Under the pieces are notes generated by a model. That model was not told where the DNA came from. It did not search any database and worked only from the letters and a program-made list of their open reading frames with translations. From Nepenthes gracilis (taxonomy: Eukaryota; Streptophyta; Magnoliopsida; Caryophyllales; Nepenthaceae), in NCBI GenBank assembly GCA_033239525.1, contig BSYO01000006.1, forward strand, positions 1,798,001-1,862,000: DNA of 64,000 nt, given 5' to 3'. Made by a program: the position numbers and the translations under genes. This document shows positions 13,501 to 23,559 of the stretch, piece after piece; position 1 is the stretch's first letter; each line of letters starts with the position of its first letter.

Positions 13501-16500
13501 ATTTGATTTGGCCTTAGAATATATTCGGATGTCCTAATATATCTAACAAGTTTGAGAATTGCACCCAAAGTTGTGAGCGGCAAACAATAGCGAGCAACCT
13601 TACCCATGGGTATAAAGTACATGAGTGGCCATACATGATGGCCTAATTTGCATTTGATTTTGCCTAAGGTTATCGGATTATGTGTAACCCTTCCTCAATT
13701 TAATCTTTAAATAATCGGAATTCAAATTTGATACATGATTTGTATCTCTACATTTATTTTTATTCGACTTTGATTTGAATTTAGATTTTGAACTTGGATT
13801 TAAAATTCGCCAATTTTGCCCTTAGTTTGGCCTTGGTATGTTTCGTATAAATAATTTTGACTATATGTTTTATCCCGACACTTGAACTATCTGTCGCAGT
13901 GTTGTTTCAAATACTTCAAGATTCTTATCGATCATCCAACCATCGAGTTTGCCTCGGATCACAAGATGATCGAGACTTGGACTTGGACTCAAACTTAGAC
14001 TTGGATTGGATTTTAAAATTGGCTAATTGCCTCTTGAAATTGGTTCGGATAACTTCTATTTTGTTTATATATATATTTATATATATATGCACACGTTCTG
14101 ACGAGGACTGTTTTATGATTTGGGTAATTGTTTTGGATTTGGATATTTGATTTGTGTACGAGATTACCATTGGATTTCGAATTCTGGATCTTGGATTTTT
14201 ATTAGATTTGTTATATCGGTGATTTAGATTTATCCTATCATTTGAACGGATTTTTATTTATTTGACATTCCCTCTGATTTATTGGACTCATTTTATTTAA
14301 AATATAATACTTGTTAAGTATTTGGCTCATTTTTTCTATTTTATCCATTCAAAGTGAAAGATCCAGATGCATTGCAGGAGTATGATCGTGATCTGTCAGT
14401 CATTGATCCGATTTAGTGAGTTTTGGTTCTATTATGGTTTAAATTGATATTTGATGTGATCGGTTTATGGAATTGGTCGGATATAGGCCCATGATTATAT
14501 TTCGGGAACAATTTGGATATTATGCTATATTTGATTATGATTTTTGGTTAAATTGTTACCTTTCTTATGAAGACTGTAGAGCAAGTTGTATTTATTTTGG
14601 TCCGGACGGTTATCCGATGAGATCCTATGTGGATTTTGATTTGTAGGATCTCATTTATTTGGTTTATCACACCCGGATTTTGGGATTTAGTATTATTTAT
14701 TGAATTTACTTAGGATTTTAAATTTTAGGAATTATAATTAATTATTTAAATTGACCTGCTTGGTTCGGGTTTGTGACAAAATAACTACACTTCTCTCGTA
14801 CAGTTCCACAACCCGAAACAATGGTTGTAAATCACCATTAGCTTGGTGCTTGTCACTGAAACATTTTTGTCTTGTTCTATCCTTTGCACACTATTTTTTT
14901 TTTTTTGTAGTAAATAACTTTCTTTAAGCCTTCTTTTTGCAAAGGTGATCTCCTTGTTTTTTCTTTGTTTTCTACACATTTTGTTAGTGGATGCAATAAT
15001 AATACACACTTGGAATGTGGACCGGGATGTAAATCTGAGAAAAAGCTATTAAATTGAATTTAAAGGTAATTAGAGGGAGAGGAGAAACGTTGTTGGAAGG
15101 AGGTTGTAAAATGAATCTATTAACCATTTTTCTTCTGATTATATTGCCTCTATCAAGTAGAATAGAGTAAGATGATTCGGAAGTTGGTGCAGTTATGACT
15201 TAATGTTATTTCAAGTTTGATGATCCATATAGAACTTTTTGTGTAAATAAGAAACCATAGAAGTTGTTGAGAAGATAAGACTGTTTTCTTTTTCAATTTG
15301 AGCTTTTCCATTGCACTTGCTTCATGGTGTGCAAGTGATTCTGCTGCATCTAGCTTCACTTTTTGCACATTATGCACTCTTAAGTTACTAGATTTTAGCA
15401 TTTTTGTAATTCTTGCAATGTTTGCTTAATGCCTGGCCAATGTTGGTTCAGTTCCAATAATCTTGAGTAACAGGTAAGCCTAAGATGCCAAAATCTTGGT
15501 ATTGTGTATCTATAAGCTGATGACCCAAGAACCAAGGTACCAGTCAAAGTAGAAATTATACTTACCAAGGTCTATTCCTTGGTGAATTTGGTTCTAAACT
15601 AAACTGGATAACTTTGACAAAAATTGGCAACAAAATTTGGTTTTTTTAAATTATTGGAATTTCTTATTCTTTTTTCTCCCAGTAAAGGAATCTTGTAAAT
15701 CATGGATATAAGAAATGTAAGAAATGTGTATATGTGATCAAATGTCTCTCCAAGTGCTGAGTCCATTAGACTCTCTTAGCCATACACCCTTTAACGTTTC
15801 TCTACATGGAGAATTTGAAGTTTGATTTACCTTAATTTAGTTTTTCCTTGTGCATTGTAAGTGTCTGTCAGGTTTAGTACTTAACAAGTGCACAGTTATT
15901 GTAGATCTCGGAGGCAATTGTGATACAAGGGATCAAAAAGTTGAAATTGGATGACATTATTGAGTTGACTGATAATATCAGTGAAGCAGACGTACTGCTT
16001 GCCTTACAATCTAAGATCAAGAAGAATCCAAGGATAGAAGCTGCTGCTAAATCCCATGACATCCCTGTTTATGTTACAAAGGTGATGATTCGCTGCTACT
16101 TTTCCACCTTCACCATCCTTTTTCATTGTCATTTTTACATTGTGGCTAGAACTTTCTTGCAGACAAGCTCCTTGGTTCAGATAACAAAGGCCATCTGTGA
16201 ATTGATGGGTGATCATGAAGATGAGTTGAAGGAATTTCAGTTAGAAAACAGTCCCAATTATTCTGAAAAGACTGATGCGCTTGAGGTAAATGCAATTGCT
16301 TTTTCTGCTGTATCACTTTCTTCATTAGCTGTTTTGGGATAGTCATTTTGTTCCGCTATGCATGGTTTGGTCTTTGATATTCCCTAGAAAGATCTGTCAT
16401 ATAAGAGAGAATTTTGAGCTATTTGGGCACCAAATCCTTGTTCCAGGAAGAGATGTCCTATTCTACTGGGTGAAGCAGATGTCAATCCTTTGTATAAGAC

Positions 16501-19500
16501 TAGTTTTATGCTCAGATATTTATTTTGATCCACTATGCATGGTTCGGTCTTTGATATTCCCTAGAAAGATCTGTCATATAAGAGAGAAATTTTTTGAGCT
16601 ATTTGGGCACCAAATCCTTGTTCCAGGAAGTGATGTCCAATTCTACTGGGTTGAGTTGATGTTAATCCTTTGTATAAGACTAGTTTTATGCTCATCCAAA
16701 TTTTGATTTTAGTCTTTCACTTTGTTAATTTAATTCTAGATAGAAGTTTATAGTAAGGTTGAAAAATTAAAAAAAAATAAACAATGTTATTTTTTATGTT
16801 ATTTTGTTATTTAATATTAACATGTAAAATTTGTGGTATTCCTTTTTCCTTTTATTACTCTAACCTATAATGGAGAAGGTTTTAGATAAAGGCTGTTGAT
16901 GATAAAAATGGCTCTCCCTAACTTTGTAGGAAAAATTGATAATTGAATTTTGACAAGGAAAATGTAATTTTGAATATCACTTCAGTTAAACTTAGGGACA
17001 ATTGTGTCACTATTTACATCCTGCATCAGGCTGTTATTCCTGAGTTGAAGAAATTGATGAGTTTGCTTTCCTTGTCAAATAAATGACAAATCTAAATGAT
17101 TACTGAAATAAAACAAAGGTAGGGACAGAAATAATATAATGGAGACATTTTTATAGAGATTGTTAATGTGAATAGGTGATACTTCCTTCTTCAGTGACAT
17201 TGCTTTCCTTTCTCAGGCCTAGAATATTGGGGTGATAATCTCCTGCATTTTACATTACACTTGCTTTGTATTAATCTTTCCTTGTACTAGAGAGCCTAGG
17301 GACTCTATAAATACCAATTTATAATATTTTATAATCGTCAAGAAATACACAATAATTCTTCTTTTGTGCATCTGTATTTATCTGTGGGTTATTCTCTGAC
17401 AGAGATAAATCAAAAGGCAGAGCTGTGCTACTACAACTATCAAAACTAATAACTGAATTTAACCTTTATAACTGGCAAGATAACCATCCTCACCACATCC
17501 AAATAAATAACAATGGTGTATAGCTCACATTTCGATAATCAATGGAAGATCAACCCAAAAAATGAAAGAGTTTGTAAATGGTTTGCCGTTTTGCAATCTG
17601 CATGACCTCTGCCAAAAGTGACATGTTTGTCCTTTGCTGTTCTTATGCTTTTTGTCACACCATTGATCAGTTTCTCAATAATAGAAAATAACGTTGTTAA
17701 GGCTTATAATGTTAATTTTTTTTTTTTTACAGATTTACTTGTCCTGTTACTGGATATAAAACTAATTTGTTATAATATTTGATATAGTTATGTGTTTTGG
17801 AGGAGCTTTTTTTGAAAAATTGGCTTTATTGTTGCAGTTAATTCACTAATGAAGTTATGCATTCCTTCACTTGCTTTTAGCCTATTCTTGCAGCATATTT
17901 TGGCACGCTGTGCCCCTTCAGGTTAACTAAGATTAAAGAAAATCAGAAAAATAAAAGATTTTCTATTTCTGTAAATATTACCGATCAAAAGAGAACCTAG
18001 AAAACTCTTTGAAGACTTTCCTTGACATCAAGACTGAAAGAAATTCAATCCTTCATATCCTAATCTTGCTCTATGGCCTTTCTTTCATAGTATCCGATAG
18101 GGCCTAGTAGAAATTTCCACTTTGAACCCTCCTCTTTCATGGCGCCAAATCCATCCAGTTAAAGATGGATTAAATTGGACTCCTTTTGGCTTGTACCAAC
18201 CGATTTAATAATGGATTTTTTATTTAAAAAAGCAGTTCAATGTTCTTGAGAATATCTTTTATTGGCAGCAACCAATTTGGAAATGGGATTATTTTGTTGA
18301 CTGTGGTTATGATCATCATGTCTCAATCTCTAAGGTTCACTTCTTTTTTGCTTTACATTATGGGATTTGAGAATTTATGGGATCCTCTTTTTGATGATTA
18401 CATTTGGTTTGGATGAAATCCTCTATTAATAAAACCCTAGGTTGAGATTTCAGATTAGGAGTTTAACAAATGAGGGTTTCTTAAAAAATATTTTGCTTGC
18501 AACTTTTTTTTGGATCATATTGTTTTTCCTTTTTTTTTTGTTTTTGGTTTTTATTGAATTACATTTCTATACTACTTTAAACTAACTTTCTAGGCTTGCC
18601 ACATCTTCTCCTGGTATCAGTTCTTTTTCTTTTTATAACATATAGATTTCTTGGAAATGAAATTCTTAATATTATACAAAACAATTAAAAAGAAGATATT
18701 GAAGTGATGTGAGGCAACGAGATATTCTACAGCAGTAAGGGCTATTTCTTTCCAAACAAATTTCCAGAAACAAACCATAAATTCAACTTTTTTCCTGTAG
18801 AAAGATTCTTGAAAGACATGCCTATGATTTTACTCAAAAGGTGCCCCAAGAAAGGTCAAGAGCCAATTCTTAGTGGCATATTGAACTCCTAAGTGGCAAA
18901 ACTGGCAAGAAGATAAATTGATGGAGGGTATAATGTCTGATTTTTCATTTTTAAATTATGACATTATTAATGTAATTTTAGATCAGTTTAAAAAATAATT
19001 ATATAATAAGAAATTTGAGAAAAAAATCAAATTACTTGTTATCAAGTTCGGCTCCTGTGGGTGCCTATCTTTATACTCATGTGTGTTTGAGGTAGTAGCC
19101 GTGCTTCTAATGCAGGCTTTTGAGGCAGAATATTGCTACTTGATACAACGCTTGTGCGCTAATTATATTATATAAAGTCAGCTGCATACTATTTCAGTCA
19201 TTTTTGCTAGAAAGGGAGAGAAGAAAGGAAAAAGAAAAGGAGAAGAAAAGGAAGAGAGAAAAAGAAGAGGAATGAGGCTTTGGAGCTTTTTGAAATTAGA
19301 TCTATTAGATTAGAAATTTGAGGCAAATATTTCTAATTCCGTTCATTGGTTTATTTCAAAATCCTTTGAGTTTGCTTACATTTCTTGTTTTTATTGTACA
19401 TTTATATCATCATTTACCTCATTATTTTAGATATTTATGCATGCATATAGTTTTTACTTATTGTTTTAAAGTTTTGTTGGATTTTACTAAAAATTTGAAG

Positions 19501-22481
19501 GATTTGTTTGTTTTTTACATAATAAGTAAATATTAAGAGATATTATATTTATAATGGAAATATTTGTGAAAATAAAGTTATGAAAATTGTGCATTTGACC
19601 TTACATATTGATATTTCATAAAAGTGTTTTAGATACGATTCTATTTTAATATTTGATTTGATATTTATACTTTTTCCTAGAATGAAAAGTTTTGATTTTT
19701 GTACTTTCCTACAGAGTGAAATATTTTGAACATTTATATTTTTCCTATATAGAGAAAAAGTTTTAAAAAGTTATTATAGAGCCCAATATTTGGTATTTTA
19801 TTGAGAATCATTGTAAAGAGTTAAATGAAATCGATATATTCGAATATACTAATATATTTAGATACACTTGATGGCTGCACCTATTCCCATGGGTGGCAAA
19901 AGAAAGTCGAATTTGATATTTTCTATAGGGTGCAAATATTGACAGCCTCCCAATAGGTCTAAATAGTAGTATTTTAGTCTAAGATTATCGGGAGTATGCG
20001 TAAATTTTCTCAAATTTGATATTTTGGCCCTGAATTTTTAGTTTTGACATATTTTAAATTTTTTAGATTTTTACCCTTATTATATTTGATATTTGATATT
20101 TTGGTCGTTACAATTTGTAGGTTTTTTACGATATTTAGAATTATCCGACTTTGGATATTTGAGCCTTTGAAATTGTGAAATTTAGATTTCTTTATTAATA
20201 TTTTTACCTGCACGTATCGGGGATGTGACAGATGGTGATCCAAAATGAAGTGCATATTGTTATTGAATTTCTCTTCAATATTTTTCATAAGTTTTATTGC
20301 ACTAGCATGATTAGATAAAGTTTGCATTTAAGAATTTTAGACCAATTAGTTTAGTGACCAATGGATATAATAGTGTCACTGCCAATCTTTTGGCGGGGCA
20401 CTGCCTAAGGAATGCACCACTAACATCTTTTGGCACGTGATAAGTAGCTCACAGGTTTTAGAGAACTTTTTTTTTTAAGTCTAGCTCCTTCTATTAGAAT
20501 TAATTTACGAGATAATCAATGCCACAACTCTACGATTGTGTCTAGGAGAGGAAATTATTCATTAGACTAATAGCAGGTGAAGTCTGTTTTCAACATCTAG
20601 GTTTACCACAGAAACACAATAATGTCATGTAGATAAAAATAAGCAAAATGGCAATCTTCGTCTATGTAAATATGGAGATACCTGATATATCAGCTGATAT
20701 ATATTGGTATTTGGAGCCCAATACGCATATTTCATGATACAATGGGAAAATCATAATATATTATCATGTTGGCGATGTAGCACGATATATCAACTAATAC
20801 TTGTATGTCCGTTTATGATTCTCGATAATATTTTCTTTTGATATATCTAATACCGATACATATTATTCGATAATTTTGATATCGATATGGCCAAGACCAA
20901 TACCGATACTAATAGTTTCAGCCATTAATGCATATGCAATGAAAGCCACTCTCTCAACACTGTCCAACATTCTACATTCTATCCCACAATCATTCTAAAC
21001 TTTAGTCATGTCTACAAAATAATAGCATTACGCTTTGGAAGAGATACTTTGTTTTCAATCAAGGGAGAGAGGTGAGAGGGAGGATTGAGGCTTTGCTGAA
21101 GAGGACATCATAAATGACTTGTTGCTGACACTGGGGTACATATTTGCTATTTGCCACTGCACTGATTCTTGAATGCCCTGACCAGATTACACAATATTTC
21201 ATCCCAACTGAAACAAAATACGGAATCTATGTATGATTACTCTTGCCAGGAGGCAGTCCTTTTATCCATTGGCAATTTTTTTTTTTCTGCTACAGCATTC
21301 CCAGAGCTGGCCTGGTGTGTTAGTTGCAAGATTTTCCTAATGCTGTAATCTCTATGAGATCTGTGATACTCAAATGGTGTCTTTTATTGACCCACAACTG
21401 ACTTGTGTCTTTGTAAGTATTATTGGGTCGGTTTGGTTGTTGGGGAGCCTAATTTTTTCTTGTTTATGAGAAATGTTGTCCAAACATGGAGCATTATTGA
21501 CTAATATGCAAAATATTTATTGAATATGTATTGGTATTAGGCCCATTGATATCAATATTACTCAATAACGTTAGCAAAATTAGAATATGCCATTATATCG
21601 GCAATATCGAAAAATATTAAATTTTTTTTCTTATATATTACAAAGAATCCTTATTGATATAAATAACATATATATTTTATAAAATATATATTTTATATAA
21701 TCTATTTGATTTTTTGATTTGCACACTAGCTGGATGATAAAAAATTATCAACATTTCTCTTATTCAATGACAAAATTTTGCCTTTTTCTTTCTTAAAGGA
21801 CCCAATATTTTTTTATATATCACCCCATATAGCTTATATTTACTCCCAGGTACTGTTTTGCAAAAAGAAAAAAATTGGGTTTTATACATCTCATGTCAAT
21901 ATATATCATCTAATATGAACAATACCTATATTTACATCTATATGTCCAAGATTTTATCCTCCATTGCACCCAATAAGAAGCACACTCATGTTTTGGACCA
22001 TGATTTTCTGGTTGACTCCTTAATCCTGATATAACGAATGGAACAACTATTCACCTCATTGGTGTGATACATAATATTCAAGTTTCCTAAATTTTGTAGC
22101 TGCAACCAAACACGATGGCCTAGCCGATTCTTAAAAAATTTACTTTCCATGTTACAGGAGGCAAGAATGGCCATTGAGCAGGTTGTCATCCTTAAAGGGG
22201 AAGCTGTGGAGCTTTTGCCAAGGGCACCCCAGATTTTGTCACATCAGATAGACCTCATCCAAAAGTACCAGTTACGGTCCGAGATTGTTGGTACCAACCC
22301 AGAAGCACGCCTTCGCATTATGCCTTCCCGTGCAAAGAACATTCACCAAAAACAGGGCACTACTGAGGCAGTCGATGCTGCTCGTGGGCTTGAGGACTTT
22401 AACAGTACCAACGGCGATGCAAATGGTTCTTTGCACAGTGTAGATAAATTGCCTTTGCTGCCGGAATATCCATCAGACTGA
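1382..22481 (+). CDS. Ycf45/SPD1-like P-loop NTPase with R3H-like C-terminus (3' part of gene, 6 clear exons)
   Basis: Exons 1382-1573, 4062-4224, 4296-4528, 15905-16081, 16163-16285 and 22158-22481 join in one frame to give the last 403 residues, ending at TGA 22479-22481. The first exon carries a Walker-B-like strand (VIVIDEIGT) and the next begins SVTLGDEEA, both hallmarks of the cyanobacterial/plastid Ycf45 ATPase family. The middle of the protein is acidic and Ser/Glu-rich. The last exon contains an R3H-like stretch ([17 protein letters not shown], then [10 protein letters not shown]). The nearest plant relatives I recall are Arabidopsis SPD1 (seedling plastid development) and its paralogues, so a plastid role in nucleic-acid-dependent ATP hydrolysis is inferred. 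The Walker-A exon and transit peptide are not in this window and must lie upstream. Two introns are very long (11376 and 5872 nt) and filled with repeats; two are tiny (71 and 81 nt). Which paralogue this is cannot be decided here. Confidence 0.88.
1711..2045. mobile_element. MITE-like element with CTGTTTGGG terminal inverted repeats
   Basis: The left end carries CTGTTTGGG near 1714 and the right end carries CCCAAACAGACCC at 2028-2040, an inverted pair of a kind common at the ends of plant non-autonomous DNA elements. The inside is G-run rich on the left and C-run rich on the right, so the whole could fold as an imperfect hairpin. No transposase and no clear target-site duplication is seen. 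It sits 140 bp downstream of a coding exon. Confidence 0.45.
3004..3160. repeat. Dispersed plant repeat with GGCGTGCACC / AGGCGTC words
   Basis: A GC-richer island in AT-rich intron built from variants of AAGGCATGCACC, TAGGCGTGCACC, TTGAGGCGTC and GGGCATGCC, ending TTTAACAATATTGG. I recall this 'aggcgcgcctttaacaacattgg' type of sequence as common in plant introns. The class is unknown to me. Confidence 0.35.
3165..3310. repeat. Weak copy of the GATATC/TATCGG dispersed family
   Basis: Runs of TTGATATGTATCAATATT, TTGATACGATATTTTC and TATATCGATTTGCTATGATA resemble the better copies at 20673, 27822 and 38718. Very degraded. Confidence 0.3.
4062..4224 (+). CDS. Exon SVTLGDEEA, Ycf45/SPD1-like
   Basis: Acceptor TCTCAG, donor CAG|GTATGC. 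54 codons plus one base, which is completed by the next exon to give Gly. It contains [20 protein letters not shown], the most conserved block after the ATPase core. Confidence 0.9.
4296..4528 (+). CDS. Exon with acidic linker, Ycf45/SPD1-like
   Basis: Follows a 71-nt intron (4225-4295). It encodes [14 protein letters not shown], an acidic linker (DEVEPDD) and ends LQLFLYG before GTAAGA. The protein then continues directly into ISEAIV across an 11.4-kb intron. Confidence 0.85.
4529..7300. other. Start of the 11.4-kb intron, no gene recognised
   Basis: Ordinary AT-rich intron sequence. Short open frames here lack codon bias and family resemblance. A CT-rich stretch lies around 5540-5700. Confidence 0.5.
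7340..8560 (+). mobile_element. LINE (non-LTR retrotransposon) reverse transcriptase relic
   Basis: Translating across frameshifts and stops gives, in order: [20 protein letters not shown] (7460-7525), a piece reading [12 protein letters not shown] (about 7735-7775), then [19 protein letters not shown], then the catalytic-type block [12 protein letters not shown] (7925-7965), and later [15 protein letters not shown] (8195-8245). These match, in the right order, the plant LINE ORF2 layout of [27 protein letters not shown] and WLKWRSASGVLCD. The FADD core is kept, but several stops and frameshifts make it non-coding. It lies sense to the host gene within its intron. Confidence 0.75.
8830..11160 (+). 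mobile_element. LTR-like element copy A (about 2.33 kb)
   Basis: A degraded start (TTATAAATCCC) corresponds to TGTAATATCCC in copy B, and the end is GGTTCGTGACA. The two copies are collinear over their whole length. Landmarks: a TA-run (9035-9055) next to a GC/GA-rich block (9100-9450), the motif GTGCA...CATGTCGGGTCGTGGTCA-like near 9780-9815, a GGATTTGGACTC-type simple repeat (10185-10430), a second TA-run (10460-10490), and an AT-rich tail. TG...CA-type ends with near-complementary CCC/GGG words are typical of Ty3/gypsy LTRs. The bases AGAGCAT directly after the end resemble the tail of a tRNA-Met primer-binding site. Family assignment is inference. Confidence 0.6.
11161..12385. other. 1.2-kb spacer between the two LTR-like copies
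   Basis: Contains a GC-richer open stretch (11652-11945) with repeated GGCTTGGC/GGTTTGGTC words and no recognisable protein. If copies A and B are the two LTRs of one element, this would be its very short non-coding internal region. No polypurine tract is evident before copy B. Confidence 0.4.
12386..14778 (+). mobile_element. LTR-like element copy B (about 2.39 kb)
   Basis: Starts TGTAATATCCCGAAT and ends GGGTTTGTGACA, so it has TG...CA ends and inverted CCCG/CGGG words. The flanks AAATT and AAATA match at 4 of 5 bases and may be a decayed target-site duplication. It repeats copy A landmark for landmark (TA-run 12590, GA/GC-rich block 12640-13010, CGTGTCGGGTCGTGGTCA near 13360, second TA-run 14065-14090). 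By eye the copies are roughly 80 percent identical. No gag or pol lies inside. Confidence 0.62.
14779..15904. other. End of the 11.4-kb intron, nothing recognised
   Basis: Unique-looking AT-rich intron with a T-run near 14892. It ends in a TTATTGTAG acceptor. Confidence 0.5.
15905..16081 (+). CDS. Exon [12 protein letters not shown], Ycf45/SPD1-like
   Basis: 59 codons, acceptor TTGTAG, donor AAG|GTGATG. It encodes the C-terminal alpha/beta region ([12 protein letters not shown], then [20 protein letters not shown]) typical of the family. Confidence 0.9.
16163..16285 (+). CDS. Exon [11 protein letters not shown], Ycf45/SPD1-like
   Basis: 41 codons, acceptor TTGCAG, donor GAG|GTAAAT, phase 0. 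It encodes [20 protein letters not shown]. It follows an 81-nt intron. Confidence 0.9.
16345..16694. repeat. 177-bp tandem duplication (two units)
   Basis: Units 16345-16521 and 16522-16694 share TATGCATGGTT, GGTCTTTGATATTCC, AAGATCTGTCATATAAGAG and GACTAGTTTTATGCTCA, with a few substitutions and one short T insertion. They differ at roughly one base in fifteen. The first unit starts 60 bp downstream of a coding exon. Confidence 0.95.
17190..17401 (+). mobile_element. Solo LTR candidate (Copia-like)
   Basis: A compact promoter-like arrangement, CTAGGGACTCTATAAATACC at 17296-17315, is followed by CAAGAAATACACAATAATTC and an end in TTATTCTCTGACA at 17401. This order (TATA box, then ...AATAATTC...TCT...ACA) is the usual 3' part of short plant Copia LTRs. 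The 5' end and target-site duplication are not clear. Confidence 0.4.
18934..20230 (+). mobile_element. Third LTR-like element (about 1.3 kb), distant relative of copies A and B
   Basis: Begins TGTCTGATTTTTCATTTTTA and ends ATCGGGGATGTGACA, so it has TG...CA ends like the 2.3-kb copies. It also has a GA-rich block (19205-19275), a 'CCCATGGGT' segment near 19885 and a 'CGGGAGTATGCGTAAATTTTC' segment near 19990, each with a counterpart at the same relative place in copies A and B. No coding region and no matching target-site duplication. Confidence 0.45.
20673..20935 (+). repeat. GATATC/TATCGG dispersed family, best copy
   Basis: Carries the shared modules in order: GATATATTGGTATTTGGAGC then CCAATACGCATATTTC, then ACGATATATCAACTAATACT then TGTATGTCCGTTTATGATTC, then GATATATCTAATACCGATAC and GATATCGATATGGCC. 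Other copies at 27822-28060 and 38718-38925 show the same order. Confidence 0.7.
21505..21625 (+). repeat. GATATC/TATCGG dispersed family, partial copy
   Basis: TGTATTGGTATTAGGCCCAT, GATATCAATATTAC and CATTATATCGGCAATATCG are diverged versions of the first modules. Further AT-rich fragments up to 21950 may belong to it. Confidence 0.5.
22158..22481 (+). CDS. Last exon with R3H-like segment, Ycf45/SPD1-like
   Basis: Acceptor GTTACAG, 107 codons and TGA. It encodes [20 protein letters not shown] and the R3H-like [17 protein letters not shown]. The last ~40 residues are low in complexity. Its 3' end converges on the glycosyltransferase gene 627 bp away. Confidence 0.92.
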   Translation, partial: EARMAIEQVVILKGEAVELLPRAPQILSHQIDLIQKYQLRSEIVGTNPEARLRIMPSRAKNIHQKQGTTEAVDAARGLEDFNSTNGDANGSLHSVDKLPLLPEYPSD

Positions 22482-23107
22482 CTACGGATTGGAACATCAT
22501 ATCAAAGTGCACTTTTGTACCTATACTTAATGAAGCATTCATCATCCTGTTATTGCTACTGAGAGCCTCCTAAGTTTTCCATAGTTTCAAGGGCCTTCTT
22601 AGTCGTACAGTTCTTTAAAATCAATTGGTAAAATTGTTTTATGCATTCACTGACATTCATATTGGTCCGGCATTCTATTAATTCCATATTTTGAGATGAC
22701 AGGCATGCTTCCTATTGGTTTGGAGTTCAGGGTTTTGCTCATCTTCATGATGTAAATTTATAATTGTTTGCAGAGTGTTTAGTGGCAGTATGCAAGTTCT
22801 GTTGGGGATTTATCACCAAGCATGAATTTCTGGAATTACTATTGTCCAGTTGCTAAAATCCAACTGTGTAACTAGGAGAAGAGGTTATTGCTGATAGTTA
22901 TTCATACATACATACTTCTTTACTATTATCATTATGTCAATACCTATGTCAGCAGTACAAACGAAAAATGTTTAAAGGGATTTAGGCAGTTCAAATATAT
23001 ACTTGATGAATCACTTGTCCATGACTCCTGGTTACATCCCACTAGCCAATTTACGATATTACCAATTGCTGTAAACATTTCATACGCCAAAATTGAATCA
23101 GACAGGA
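22482..23107. other. Convergent intergenic region (two 3' ends)
   Basis: Separates the stop of the + strand Ycf45/SPD1-like gene from the stop of the - strand glycosyltransferase gene. Both 3' UTRs and poly(A) sites must lie here, so overlapping 3' ends are possible. No further coding frame is seen. Confidence 0.6.
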
Positions 23108-23559
23108 TCACAGATCATTAGGAAGAGGGTACTTGCAGTACTGATCATCCTTCATACAAAGAAAGAACCTCTCATAAGCAGAAGCCATCTTCGTGGCAGT
23201 AAACAACGCAACTGCGTGCTCCTTGCAAGCTGCACCCCTCCTTCTCAGCCCAGTTCGGCCATCACCCACCACCTTTTCCAGTGCCTCGGTCAACGAGTTC
23301 ACGTTCGGCGAAAACGTGTACCCAAGTTCGTCTCTGATCAGCACGGTGCCAGTTATGCTTGGGTAGTTCGGAGCCACTACTGGCTTCCCGCAGTGCATGG
23401 CCTCGATCAGCGTTAGGTCAAGCCCCTGAGGTCTCAGCGTCGGATTAACAAAAACGTTGAGTGCGTTGTAGAATGCTGATAGCTCTAATGCTTCCAGCGC
23501 CCCTAGCACCTTCACGCTTTGCGCCAGCTCTTTATACCTTCTTTCCCAAGGCCCTGACC
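23108..23559 (-). CDS. Exon 2, GT4 glycosyltransferase
   Basis: Completes the split Gly345 and encodes 149 residues and a stop. It includes the donor-binding stretch LTLIEAMHCGKPVVAP. Confidence 0.9.

Noticed and set aside
16362..16706. 114-codon frame with an internal protein repeat
   Set aside because: Produced by the 177-bp tandem duplication in an intron.
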